Source of the DNA: Lasiosphaeria ovina
Taxonomy: Eukaryota > Ascomycota > Sordariomycetes > Sordariales > Lasiosphaeriaceae
Length of the DNA stretch: 64,000 bases
Reading direction: 5' to 3'
Assembly: GCA_033439765.1 (NCBI GenBank)
Contig: JAULSN010000008.1
Location: 744,001-808,000 of the forward strand
Shown: in pieces, positions 1 to 12,839 of the stretch
Numbering within the stretch: position 1 is the first letter of the stretch
Layout: the number at the start of each line of letters is the position of its first letter
The notes under the pieces: generated by a model
Told to the model about the DNA's origin: nothing
Database searches by the model: none
The model's input: the letters and a program-made list of their open reading frames with translations, nothing else
Translations under genes and position numbers: made by a program

Positions 1-113
1 ATTAAGCTCTTTCCTCCCTCGGCGAAAGGCCTTCAGGGCGAGCCCTAAGGTATTAAAGCCTTTCAAATTTTGGAAAGTCTCCGGCTAACAAACATTCAGG
101 GATTAGATTGTAG
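1..113. repeat. Dispersed repeat, copy A (cut by window edge)
   Basis: This segment matches 6360-6476 in the same orientation with scattered substitutions. Shared blocks include a run around CCTTCAG-GCGAGCC, ATTAA-GCCTTTCAAAT-TTGG and CAAAC-TTCAGGGATT-GAT. It continues off the left edge, so its full size is unknown. No ORF or terminal inverted repeat is visible. It may be a remnant of a transposon or solo LTR; that is inference. Confidence 0.75.
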
Positions 114-2243
114 AACACCCAAGTCAAAGATGTATTGCAGAAACTCCCCGGCTCTATAATTACAAAGCAAAAAAAAAAAAAAAACAGACGAAGAGGGAGA
201 AGAGAGCAGCCATAAGAGTTATAGCTTACGGGCTGGGTTTCGTCTTCCAAACCCCCAAGTCGGGGTTGCACTCGATTGCATTTCCACCCCCCTTAATTTG
301 CCTTGCCCTGTCCTTGTGCCGTCAAACAAGACACAACGCCCGTGTGACTCCAACATACCGCTAGACAGTCCGCCAAGCGTCACGGCCGTGATTGTCTTCA
401 CACGAAGCAAGCTCTCTGTCTCGTTGGATGTGCCCCATCTCACTCGCCCTTGCCACTGCCACCTCTCTCCCGGGCGTCACGCTGTTGCTGCTGCTGGGCC
501 TCACGGCTCATCTTCTAGAAGCATTGGCTGTTAGTGAGTTGCACGCGTAGGGTTGATAAAGGCTGAAATTGTTTCAAAACCCCCCTCCGAGCTCTTCTCT
601 TTTTGTCCTCGGAAACCGTCATGCAGGTAGCACGCCATCCTTCTCCATCTTACACGCGCGCCAGACACAGGCGACACCCGCAGCAGCAAGTGATGCGAGC
701 GGAGTGCCGAGCGAAAATACTAGGCGGCTAGGATAGGTAGATACAGACTCACCGCATTGTATCTTGCAGCATTGATGGACGAGCGCGTGTACCTAGACAG
801 GCAGGCAGGGAGCCGAACAGCCCGCTTCAACGTTAGATACTGGATACTACACACATCACACATACACACAGACACACGCGCGCGCATGTTTCATGAAGGG
901 AAACGGACGACGACGTGACGTGATGTGACGGGGGCTTTGCGAAATAGCAACCAAGCCAGGCAGCTCTCACTCACGCAAGAAGCACGCAGGCCATGGTGAA
1001 CGCCGCCAGCGGCGCAACAAGTTTCTAAATAAATATTGCGCCGAGCCAAGACAGGCAGGCACAAGGTTAGCACAGTGACAAAAGAAGGAAAACCTCCAAC
1101 TCATTGTATATATATATATATATATATATATCGTGATAGATATTGCGTGTCAAAGAGCTGGGTTGTGTCCAAGGGCTACGTCGGTAGGTGCCTTTCATGC
1201 AACACATCAGAAGAAATAAAAAAAAGAACACAATTACATACCCGTGGATTGACATTAGGCCCGGCCATTGCTCTCCTCCTTTACTAGTCTGCACGCGCGG
1301 GCTGGACGCATGTATACTTAAGGGTATGTGTTGTTTCGACAAGATGCAAGCTCGGTGGTGTAGGTAGGTATCTGTCTGATCGATTGGTTGGGGTGGTGTG
1401 GTGTGATGGGTATAAGTCCGGGGCGTTGAATGGGTGGGCTGACTGCCTGACCTGAGCATTTCCATTCCGGAGGGCTGTTTGGCGCCTTGGCTTCCAGGCT
1501 TGGATTACTACGTACATACATACAATACTGTATGGTATTGCAACACCGAATGATGAATAACCAACTACGTACGTACTATCCTAAATTCCTAATGCATCTC
1601 TTTATTTTGTTCCAATTCTTCTTATATATTGGCTATTTTTTACAGTATTCACTCACTAGGTCAGCTTTGCGACGGCAACGCCGGTCGGATCCGTGACTGC
1701 AGTGCCCACAACACTGCAAAGGGAAGTTCCCACAAGGGAGATAGATCTATGGATGTATCAACGAAACTGTTTTGCTGCTTGCTTGCTTGTGTGCTTGCTT
1801 GCCCGCCTTTCTGGCCAACGCAGGTACGCAAAAACCAACCAAATAAGGTACTTTGCTGCCTGTCTACCTGGTATGCTATGCCGCCTTTGAAACCAACAAC
1901 CTCGAATGGCTTTGGGGTATCGCATCGTACACAGTACCTGACCCAGTACTCGGAACACACACGACAGTCCTTCGACCCCTCGATATTCTATTCATGCCGG
2001 CGCTCCTCACTCTTTCCGCGCGGAGTCTCGGGGCATATCTGCCGTGCCTGTCTCTCCCCGACCACATGTCAATCGCCCCACGGCCAAGAGACCAATCGGC
2101 ATTTACCGAGATCCCCATCACGCCAGACAGCCAAGCAACCATGTCGTGAGACACATCTTGGTATTGGCGGGCGGTGGAACGACGTCCAAAGTAGAAACAC
2201 GCGATGTGCGAGGAATAATCCCAGCCCATCTCCATGCTGCGCC
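114..2243. other. Gene-free spacer
   Basis: No convincing coding region is seen on either strand. The short ORFs are low-complexity or lack any recognisable domain. It contains an A-rich run near 168-184, a (TA)n tract at 1107-1131 and scattered TAGGTA/TACGTA motifs. The end nearest 2243 should hold the 3' UTR of the minus-strand carrier gene. Confidence 0.6.
1107..1131. repeat. (TA)n microsatellite
   Basis: About 12 uninterrupted TA dinucleotides are seen directly in the sequence, in gene-free DNA. Confidence 0.95.
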
Positions 2244-3626
2244 TCAGAAATTCGGGTGCTCGAGTTGGTACTGCAGCTTCTCCTGGCCGCGAGCTCGCGT
2301 TTGGTTGAGCTGACGCATTGCATACTCATATGTGAGCATGGTGACGGTCGCCGCCGGCACGGCCCGCATCATGTTGGTGCCCATGCCGGCGTAGAAAGCC
2401 CTCCAGCCCTCCTCGTGGAGGATGGTGCGGAAGGTCATGACGACGCCCCTATACTTCGGTATCTGACGTTGTTGCTTCTGGACTTGTTCTTGCGGCTGAG
2501 ATGACCCCCCTTGAGAGCCCTGCTCGGCCGCGGCCCCTCCAAGATCCTGCATGTACTCCTGGCCAGGTATTGGCCGTCGCTGTGTCTGCAGCCGCGTGCG
2601 GATCACCTCGTGGGGGTATGTGGCGCTGCTGGCGAGGATTTTGGACAGAATAGAGGCCGACAAGATGCCAAACCAGTGCGCCTTTTCGTCTTGGCCAGCA
2701 ATGGGCGCCACCCCCATGGCCCTCCCTGTGAACTTCAGCTTGAGATACTCGTACGCGGGAAACTGGACCGCGACGTGAGTGAGGCCGAGGAGGGCTGGCG
2801 TAAGGCCCGAGTAGAACGAGAGGATGCCCTCGGAGCCGTACATTTTGCGTGCCGCATCCAGTGTCGACCTGTAGTGCCACGGCGCGTGGAGCGTTGGCCG
2901 CGACGTTGGTGTGTTGGAGCCTTTAGGATGCAAGGAAACTTTGTGTCTGCTGTGACGGCCTGACTGTGACATTAACCTAGTTTTTATGACCCATATCGGG
3001 TTTGTGGCGATAGTACTGCTGGCGCCGGCTATGATGGACGACCAGAAGTTGACCACAAACGAGTTTTCTGAACAAATTCATGTTAGCACCCGGTTGCAAT
3101 GCTCCTCTCGGCAGGGATGGAGAGAGTCGAGCCGACACCTACGCTGATATTGCCCCAGCCATATCTTGCTCTTGTTGTAGATGGTGAACCACACAGCCCA
3201 GGTCGGCAGATACCCTAATATTATGGGACCAAGACCTCTATACATTCCGCGCAAGCCCTCCTCCTTCCATATTACCCTCCCCGTGCCGAGCAAGCCCTCG
3301 TAAACCTTGGCCTGCCCCCCGAGCAGGCCCTTTTCAGCCGCGGAAAAGCCCCCTTGGGCTTGTAGTTTGGTCTTGATCACGTCCAGCGGGCACGTAACGA
3401 CGCCCGACGTGAAGCCTCCTATTGCGCCAGAGAGCGCATTGAACTGGGAATCAGAAGCATTGATTGCCCACCGCTCGACAAGCGTGAGGCGGTTCGGGTC
3501 GAGCATTGTCTCGGGGGCTGGCGGTCCCACGGGGGTTGCGCCTTTGGGCGGAGCTTCCCTTGTCGGGTTGGGATATGATTTCGGTGTCTGGGGTGAGGCC
3601 ACAAGGCGTGGCTCGTCGAGAGACAT
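2244..3626 (-). CDS. Mitochondrial carrier, NAD+/pyrimidine nucleotide type
   Basis: Exons 3626-3143 and 3067-2244 are joined by a 75-nt GT-AG intron, giving 435 residues. Three mitochondrial-carrier repeats are visible, with signatures CPLDVIKTKLQAQ, NPIWVIKTRLMSQ and YPHEVIRTRLQTQ. These match the family pattern Px[DE]xx[KR]x[RK]. The repeats and the GYLPTWAVWFTIY and GLTHVAVQFPAYEYLK segments resemble yeast Yia6/Ndt1, the inner-membrane NAD+ transporter; the related pyrimidine nucleotide carrier Rim2 is the main alternative. Two things are unusual: a Pro-rich N-terminal tail of about 60 residues and a Gln/Gly-rich insertion between helices 5 and 6. The ATG at 3626 is the first in frame; open frame continues upstream only through a non-ATG codon. 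Family is sure, substrate is inferred. Confidence 0.9.
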
Positions 3627-4924
3627 GCCTCGTCCAGGAAATCGGCTTTGCGCGGGTCGGGGGTCGGAGACGATGGCGTTGGCAGATAGATTCAACAACC
3701 GTTGGGTCTCTTTTCCTCGTTTCTCCCACGCACAGGCACAGGCACAGGCACACGCCCAGACACAAACTCCCGCTCTTCCAGCCTCGGCCTGGGCCTCTGG
3801 GTCGAGAAAGTTACTCTAGGATTAGGTATTGTCGATTCGCCCGTCGTCCCAAGGTGCGGGGAAAGACGCCGCGGAGGAGGCCAGCGGCCCTGAACTGCTC
3901 TTAGCAATCGTTGCCGTCCATGCGCTTTGGCTCGTGAATGCTACTGTTTTGGAGCTGGGCGGAAGGGTTGCCCGCAGTTGGGCTTGCACGCTGGAGGCGA
4001 GGGTGGTGGAGGGGAAGTTGGCCTCGCGTTCTGAGAATCGTGAGGAGTGGAAATGACGGAGTGTGCCAAGAAACCGATAGCAGCGGCGCCAGTGAGAACC
4101 GACCGACAGGATGTGCAGTGCTGCCACAGTGGCGGCCCGCTGAATCGCGCCTGTCTGCCCAATCGCTAGCAATCCTGGGCTGGAGGCAGAATTATGTCAC
4201 CGCTGTACTGCAGGTACATGTACATGTGTAAAAAGTGAAATGGCCACTCCAGAATGCGCGGGTTCGGTTTGGGACAGGCACAGCACCGAGGTGGATGGCC
4301 CCTCGCGTTTATTCACGTTACGTCGTTGGAGGTGCTCTGCACGGATACGGATAGGTACGGATAGCCGACCTCGGTCTCCAGGACTCTAAAGAAAGTCTGC
4401 CGGTCCGGAGCCCACAAATTCCCAGGTTGTCATCTCATCTGATTCCCGAGCCTCCCGATATCTCTGTCGAGCGAGTCTCTTGAAATTTTGCTCTTGTTGG
4501 TTTCGAATCTCCAAAACTCCGACGGAGCCTGTGAAACTTGGGACTTCCCTATGAAAGCAGATTGGAGCGTTATCAATCAGAATGTGCATGTTATCAGCGG
4601 CGTACAGATCTTGGCGGACATTACCTCATAGCTCGCCCCCACAGGCACCTGCCTGGTTGGCCCATATCCGTTCCATAAGTTGCCGCCTTCTAGCCTCAGG
4701 CATCAGCAAGCCCAAGTCAGGCACGAGCTACTGGAGCTAGGGTGTTTTTCGGCAGAGCTCCGGACGTGCCAACGTCTGACTTCGCGGCAATTTGGCAACG
4801 AAGACAGACAAACCTCAATTGAAGCTGCTGTCCCACCTCCCCGGAAACCACCTCCCCGGAAACCACCTCCCCGGAAACCACCTCCCCGGAAACCACCTCG
4901 AGAGAGAGCCGAAAACTGCCCGCC
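3627..4924. promoter_or_regulatory. Divergent promoter region, carrier / QCR7
   Basis: About 1.3 kb lies between two divergently transcribed genes for mitochondrial inner-membrane proteins. ORFs here have no recognisable content. The leader of QCR7 contains a 15-bp tandem repeat, listed separately. No specific regulator site was identified. Confidence 0.45.
4833..4899 (+). repeat. 15-bp tandem repeat in QCR7 leader
   Basis: Four perfect copies plus a partial fifth of the unit CCACCTCCCCGGAAA end 25 bases before the QCR7 start codon. The tract is C-rich on the sense strand. It is probably transcribed as part of the 5' UTR. Confidence 0.95.
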
Positions 4925-5394
4925 ATGTCTCTAGCCCCCTTCATCAGCAAGCGGCCTTGGCTGGTCAAGATGCTGCAGCCCCTGGCGCAGATGTACGTCA
5001 ACCAGGCCGGCTACCGCAAGATGGGTCTCCGGTGAGTTTTGCTTCCCAGTCGCCAACTCTGCTGTCGCCATTGCGGCTGCCCCCTGTGCGCCCACGCCTA
5101 CCCCGTCCGCCTCAATGGCTGACCCCCCGTAATAGCACCGACGATCTCATCTCGGAGGAGAACGAGACGGTGCTCAAGGCGCTGAGCCGCCTGCCGCCCC
5201 GCGAGAGCTACGACCGCATCTACCGCATCCGCCGCGCCCAGCAGCTCAGCATGCAGCACAAGATCCTGCCCAAGGCGGAATGGACCAAGCCCGAGGAGGA
5301 TGTCGAGTACCTTGGCCCGATACTGCGGGAGGTTGAGGCCGAGGAGAAGGAGCGCGCGGCGCTGGATACCCTGACAATTGCCAAGAAGCACTGA
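4925..5394 (+). CDS. QCR7: Ubiquinol-cytochrome c reductase subunit 7 (14 kDa)
   Basis: Exons 4925-5031 and 5136-5394 give 121 residues, the usual length for this family. The protein begins [16 protein letters not shown] and carries the conserved block [20 protein letters not shown] followed by [20 protein letters not shown] and [14 protein letters not shown]7 is a small matrix-side subunit of respiratory complex III, needed for assembly around cytochrome b. The intron is 104 nt with donor GTGAGT and acceptor ATAG, interrupting an Arg codon. The start is fixed by the conserved N-terminus. The upstream open frame is a different reading frame and includes the 15-bp repeat. Confidence 0.95.
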
Positions 5395-7392
5395 GTCTCG
5401 ATATTTTATTCAGGCAGAGGGGGGTAGTTGAGGCTTGTGTGCTGGGCGGGCGGAATGAAGAGGGGGACCGCAACTCGCACCACAAACCAATGTATATTTA
5501 CTGGAGACGGAGGTTGCGCTTTCAAGACCTTAGACGTTTGTTGCGGGTGAGGGCCATTGCTTACAGCGTCGAGCAGTAATGTTGTGTATAGCCTCTAGGG
5601 GCATCCGGTCCATCAATTAGAACCCCGATCGCCGTTTCCCCAGTTCAAGATTGCCCAGGCGACCGTCGCGTATCCCACACGTTCAGGAGGAGAAGGGGAG
5701 TTGCAATTGACTTGGCCCCTTTGAGCATTGAGACTTTACAATGTCTATATCAACCCGGCAGTGTGTCGATAAGAGCGACGGCGGATCTCGTACTCACGTA
5801 AACCAACACCTTGAACACCGAGTTATACACGAGGCAAATAGCTGAGTAAATCATTTATATCCTGTCTTCTATTTTCTTCGAAGCTGTCTTGACACCGCAG
5901 TAAAGAAACTCTACAAGTCTGTAGCTACTATAATGACGCAGCCACCTAATCACAGCAATCATTTATCTCTTGAATCTAGGGTTGCCGTGTTCCTTTCCCC
6001 CGTGTTTCCTAATGATCCGTTTCTAGTAGAAGAGCATCTCCCTATTCACTCACTACCTGCAAGACGCTCAAGGCATGTCCGCACACAGGTATAATCCAAT
6101 CCCTGAATGTCTGTTGGCGTAGTACCTAGATGCTTACTTGCAAATAGTAAAGATCACAGCAAATACGGAGTATACCGGCTAGAAAAAGTCTTTGATAGGT
6201 AGGTATTTCTAAGATAGAAAATAGCCTCCATGGAACAGCCAAGTACGAAGTCGGCGGCGTACACGCGGAGGACAGCTGCACAATTCGAATCGACAAGTTG
6301 TTCTGCACGGCGACTAAAGGACCACTGGCTGGAAGCGAGGAAGATTCCATAATAGGGATCTTAATAACGACTACCTCGCCCAGCGAACAACCTTCAGAGC
6401 GAGCCGTAAGTTATTAAGGCCTTTCAAATCTTGGAGAGTCCCCCACTAGGTAACAAACTTTCAGGGATTGGATCGTATGTACATACAAGAGACACGAACT
6501 AGAGTAAGTACATTACCACACAAAATCACGCACGTCAGGACTGAGTGACGGACTCAAACAGAGCAGATCCGGCTAGTCGGGATATCTACCTCTAAATAAC
6601 CATCTATCATTAATGAATTAACCTCATTCCATCCCGCCATCCCTTCATACGTTTAGACTTTAAAAATCCCAACCCGTTTGAACAGCCCGCCAACCGTGAA
6701 AGAAAAAAGGTATGAAAGAACCGCTCAGCTAATCTAATAAGAGAAATCCCGCCAGTGAAAATATGAGAGAACTCCCCTCCTCCCGGTATTAGATCGTACC
6801 CCAGAACGCGAGATATGGGCCCTCCAAGCATAAACATGAAAATGCTCTGGGCAAGAAAGAGAGAGAGAATAACAGGCGAAGTCGCAGGTGGCTTGAGAAA
6901 AAAACACGGCTCGGACTCGGACGGACTTTGGTATCTATATGCTGAATTTAGCCCGTTTGCGAAGATGCTCTCTGGTCGCCAGGCTTGGTTGGCTTGCAGA
7001 AAAAGCCCCAGGAAAAATTAATCCGACAGAGATAATAAATGAACAGAACCAGAAAATCCAGGAGAGAGAAAAAAGTTAAGAAAAATTCCCTCCCAATTTC
7101 ACTCCCAGCCTCACCCCAAAAACGCCTTAGTCTGCCTCTTTTCCCATTTCGCTCTCTCGTCTCTTTAACAAAAAAAGGTAGCAGCCGAAAACATGAGTGA
7201 TCTGGTTATGTGTATCGTGGGCCTTCGTACAAGCAGCACCCTGCGTTCCCAACCGCACAGAGTGATCGATTTCCGCAAAATCGACAAAAAGCTGCGCGCG
7301 TCCTCCAACTGCGCATACAAGAACTGAAACAAAGAGCAGTATTACGGCGCGCCGCTAACGGTAGCCAAAAATTAAACCGAGGGCTTGGTTTT
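5395..7392. other. Gene-free spacer with repeat relic
   Basis: About 2 kb between convergent genes (QCR7 + and ANP1 -) is AT-richer than the flanks. No coding region is supported. It contains copy B of the dispersed repeat and should hold both 3' UTRs. Confidence 0.55.
6360..6476. repeat. Dispersed repeat, copy B
   Basis: This copy matches the first 113 bases of the window in the same orientation. It differs by point changes, many of them transitions, and a small indel near 6449. Similarity fades after GGATTGGATCGTATG. No coding capacity is visible. Confidence 0.75.
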
Positions 7393-8981
<1,589 letters not shown>

Positions 8982-10437
8982 TGTCGAGGTCACCGGGTGG
9001 CCCTCGGCACCACCCTAGATGATCAATGTGCAAGTAGGTGAGGTCAGAGAATCCTCCCGCCGTCCCTTTGTGCTCGGATACAATGCGACGAGTGCCAATC
9101 GACGGGATTTCCGTGAGACCGTGGGACCGTGGGACCGTCCGGGACGGGCTCGTGGGCCACAGCGACGTACGACGGGAAGGGGGGACGCGAAAATTCTCCG
9201 CGCGCCGCGAGGAGCCGACAAGAAACCGCCGTCGTATATATCCGCGCCCTCGGTACTGGGTGCAGAGGAGCGTTGCGGCTTTTCTCGTTCACGTCGTTTG
9301 CCGTCGCGTTTCGTTGGTGAGGGCGTGGAGATTTGTTCAAGGAATGAGAGCAAATGTGAGATTCTCGTGCTAGCAGGCTTGAATGCCGTGGCAGGATCTG
9401 TACTACGGTGCTTATCCGTGGTACCTTAGGTACGCTATAGTTCGATAGGAAAGCGTCCAATGGCTCGCCATTCGCTAAAAAGGGGGCCACCCAAGCCCCA
9501 GATTGCGGCCCGCTTTTAGATTCCAGGTTTGGCACTGCAACCCGTCTCCATAGTCTAGACAAGTCCCATCTCGCTGATCTACGGAAATTCCAAGGAATGA
9601 CTCGCCGTTAGCGTGTGAGGCTCGATACGACGGCATTGTAGGCATTGCAATATGCTTATTTATCCTTCATTTCTTTCTTTGTCGTAACATCAATTCGTGT
9701 GAAGAGCGTTAGGCCACGGCGGCCGACAAGGATGACGAGATTTCAATTACTTAGTACAATTTGAGGTCGAAATCCGAGCTGACTGACAGCCAATTCGATC
9801 ACGCTAACCTAATTACCTGTATGCAACACATCGGACTCTTGGACAATGATCACAGGCATTCACTCTTTCTTCACTCACATCCGACTTTCAAATACGAACA
9901 GCTTCTGACGTTCAAACTCAGTAATATATTCGTTGGTACCAACTCCGCCCCGGGGGCTCGGAACACGCGTAAATTCACGTCAGCACTGCCGGTTAGGGTA
10001 AACAGTGTCCCCCTTTTGCTTCTTTCCGCCCCAATGGAAGTGCCCCTTTTTTCGTGTCACACCGTTAGTAAGTACCATCATCACCAACCGCATACCGTAC
10101 CAAGATGCAAATACGCTCGGTCAGTGACTGCAAATATGTGTTAGTCTTCATAAAGAAATACATGCTTGTTTGATCGAGGTCGACTTTCATGCGAGCAGAC
10201 TCGTTACCTACTTTAGCACTCCCATGGAGAGATGGCTGGTGTCAATACTGTTGATTGATACCAGTCTCTTACTGCACGTGGCAATTATTCACAACTCCGT
10301 ATTGGGCTCCGACTCTCAACATGTGGTCGATATTTTTCTGGTTTTCTTCCTTACTTTTCCTGTGTCCGTCTGATCATTTCTTCATCTCGAAAGCCACACT
10401 GGCATAGCCCTTTCATGTCACCTCCTGCCTGGGCCTT
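8982..10437. other. ANP1 upstream region and spacer
   Basis: No coding region is supported. ORFs at 9015-9560 on both strands overlap each other in a GC-rich, repetitive stretch and look like chance. The part next to 8981 is the likely ANP1 promoter and leader. The right part holds the 3' flank of the broken methyltransferase gene. Confidence 0.5.
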
Positions 10438-11464
10438 CTAGCCCTGCCAAGTGACTTCGATGATCTGGAGGTCAGATCCCTGCGCCCTGATGGTCTGGGT
10501 GACCTTGAATCGTCTGTCCGTCCTCTCCACCAAGCTGCGCCAATCGTCTTCGTCCCGCTCCTTGCCATTGAACAGCCGCCACATGAGCAGATCGAGGTGA
10601 CGCTGTATGCGCTCTTGATACTTGCTGACAGTGTTGGGCGTAGGCAGGACCTGCTCGTTGAGAACGATGCGGGCTCCCGGCTTCAGCGCCGGAATCAGAT
10701 CCTGGAGGATCTGACGGCAGTACTTGTCGCTCCAGTCGTGCATAATCTGGCGAAGGATAAAGATGTCGGCGCCTTTGACGGGCTGCTCGGTGAAAAAGTC
10801 GTGAGCCTGGAACTCGACCCTGGGGTTTTTGTCTTTGGGAGCCTCGGCAATGCCTTCGGGCAGATCCTGGACTACAAATCTGAACGAGGGCAGCCGCTCG
10901 GCTAGTGCGAGAGCTATGAGGCCGGTAGAGCCCCCAACATCAAGTGGCCGATGGTTCCTTTGGTAGGTTCGGTAAAGATTCCATTGGTGATGGCCTATCG
11001 AATGATGCGCCGGGCATCGGCTTCCTCGAGCTTAGCGACCACGGCCATCTGCGGTATTGTGGTCGTGGTGTCCAGGGGGAAGGTGTGGGCGAGCTTGAAT
11101 TTGGACACCGCATCTACGCTGATCATGTAGCTCGACTAAATATGGCCATGTTAGCTACACTACTGACGGCAGCCTCCTCAGAGCGGCTCACACAGGCGAA
11201 GAATTATTATATACTAACCTTGCTCCAGAGTTCATAAAGAATTATGCCCACGGGCCCCATGAGAAGTGCATGTAGCTCCTCAGCAGCCACAGCTGCGGCC
11301 ATCTATGCTACCGATATATGCTCGGGCAGCTCCAGCACCGGCGGGCAAGAGTCATCAAATAACGGCGTGGGCAGGTTGTGGCTAGCAAGGTACTGATCAA
11401 AGGTAGCGGTATGCTCCTAGATGAGGGAGGCGAGCTCCATAACTCTGCTTGAGGGCGCCATCAT
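10438..11464 (-). pseudogene. Degenerate class I SAM O-methyltransferase (COMT-like)
   Basis: The 3' part encodes a clear methyltransferase core: LDVGGSTGLIALALAERLP (SAM-binding motif I), VVQDLPEGI, a HDFF segment, IFILRQIMHDWSDK and LKPGARIVLNEQVLP. This fits fungal caffeic-acid-type O-methyltransferases of secondary metabolism. The 5' part reads as the family's N-terminal dimerisation region but has in-frame TAG stops at 11417-11419, 11303-11305 and 10995-10997 (coordinates on + strand). A GT-AG intron (11218-11136) is preserved. Around 10945 the frame jumps from TEPTKGTIGH to LDVGG; roughly 90-100 residues normally found there are absent and the frame shifts. The gene therefore appears dead. 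A short translated C-terminal piece from 10743 cannot be excluded but lacks the SAM site. Confidence 0.85.
11136..11218 (-). other. Relic intron of the O-methyltransferase pseudogene
   Basis: On the minus strand it starts GTTAGT, has a GCTAAC branch-like motif and ends TTTAG. Removing it joins ELWSK to SYMISVDAVSKFKLAHTFPL in frame. The intact intron indicates that the locus was once an ordinary spliced gene. Confidence 0.7.
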
Positions 11465-12839
11465 GGACAAATGTTTGTGTTCAAAATATTTGTTGGTTTC
11501 CGAGACTCAGCAGTTCAGTGCAGCTGTGATGATAGTTCATTTATACCCACTGTGCCAGGCTGTAGCTTGGCGCAGGAGTAAGAATACGAGATTCGGCATG
11601 TTTCTTATGCTAACCGAGTACGTATACGCGTAAGGATGCGCAAAGCGACATAGGAGCCCTCAAGCTTTCAACATGTCGAATCCCTTCGCCGACATACCCG
11701 CCAATGTGCTGGAACCAGACCGCCGGTGGGTTGGTAGGTTAGGTCAGGTAGTTGATCCTACCGCCGGTCCCTCACCCCGAGTCGGCCGAGTCGGCCGAGT
11801 CGGCCTGGAGTCCGCGTACGGGGGGTCGGCACGCGGCAAGGAAATTTCCAGTTATCCAATGATGAGGAATTCCGTTCGATCCGTGGAGAGGCGGAATTCC
11901 ACCCGTGGCGAGGCGGCAAGAGCAACTACCTGCAAAATGGGGGGGCATATTCCTACCACTGTTACGGCTTGCACACCACATTTTTGCATGTAGTTGCAGA
12001 GTTGGGTCAGACCAATGTTGAATGGCAATTAAGACAGACTTGACTGGTGAGCTCATACTGGAAATGTAATTCGAAGCTACAGATGCTGGAACTTGCTCCA
12101 AATCAGACGTGGGTAGATACAGTGCCCTGAGATAAGATACCTTACCTACCTAAGTAGGGTCAGTATAGAAGTGCTGGTTGTAAGGTATAGGCTGAACGGC
12201 GACTTGAGTCTGGGAAGCAAAACGGCGACTGTGACCGGGCATAGAGAGCAACCACGACGAGCATAAGGTAGGAAGGTAGCATTGGAGACTCGATTGTCCT
12301 TGGCTAACAGTGGAAACTACTATGTAGGTAGGTAGCTGGACTGGAGTCTCGCAGGCCAGCGCTAATCGTACTTTTATACTTAGTAGTGTACAGTTATGTC
12401 AAAATGCGAGAAACAGAATTCGTAGCATTAAAAAATCCGGGTCCCAAGACGGACGGACAGAATTCCTGTTCTTGGGAAAATGGAAAAGAAAGCGGCCTCC
12501 CTTCTGTCAGTTCGTAAGAGGGGCACGTTCCTCTCAGAGATTCTCACGTGAGCAGGCGATCGCGCCTAAACTCAACTGGGACATGACGTCTGAAGAGCGC
12601 GTCTCACTTGGGGGAGTCGTAGCCCGCCGCTCTGCTGCCTCCAAGTTCCCGTGCATGGGAGTCTCGCTGCATGATTTGTCACGCGGCACGCAAGCACTAG
12701 AATTTCCCCCTCCGCCATTTCTGTCTCTACACTGTGCCTTGTCTGTGCTTCAACGTTACTTCAATTGCGATTCTGCGTCTTGATCTTCTCGCCTCGCATT
12801 TGGCCTCTCATCCTCAAGGCAGTCTCAAAACTCTCTAAG
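11465..12839. other. Spacer upstream of MAG1
   Basis: No supported coding region. It contains three near-perfect copies of CCGAGTCGG at 11777-11805 and TAGGTA-rich stretches near 12140-12335. The last few hundred bases are the likely promoter and leader of the glycosylase gene. Confidence 0.5.

Noticed and set aside
1..6476. The two repeat copies as LTRs of one intact retrotransposon
   Set aside because: The DNA between them holds ordinary host genes (carrier, QCR7), with no reverse transcriptase or integrase.
11673..11993. 106-codon plus-strand ORF with MSNPFADIP start
   Set aside because: It runs through the CCGAGTCGG tandem repeat and shows no domain or splice-joined continuation.
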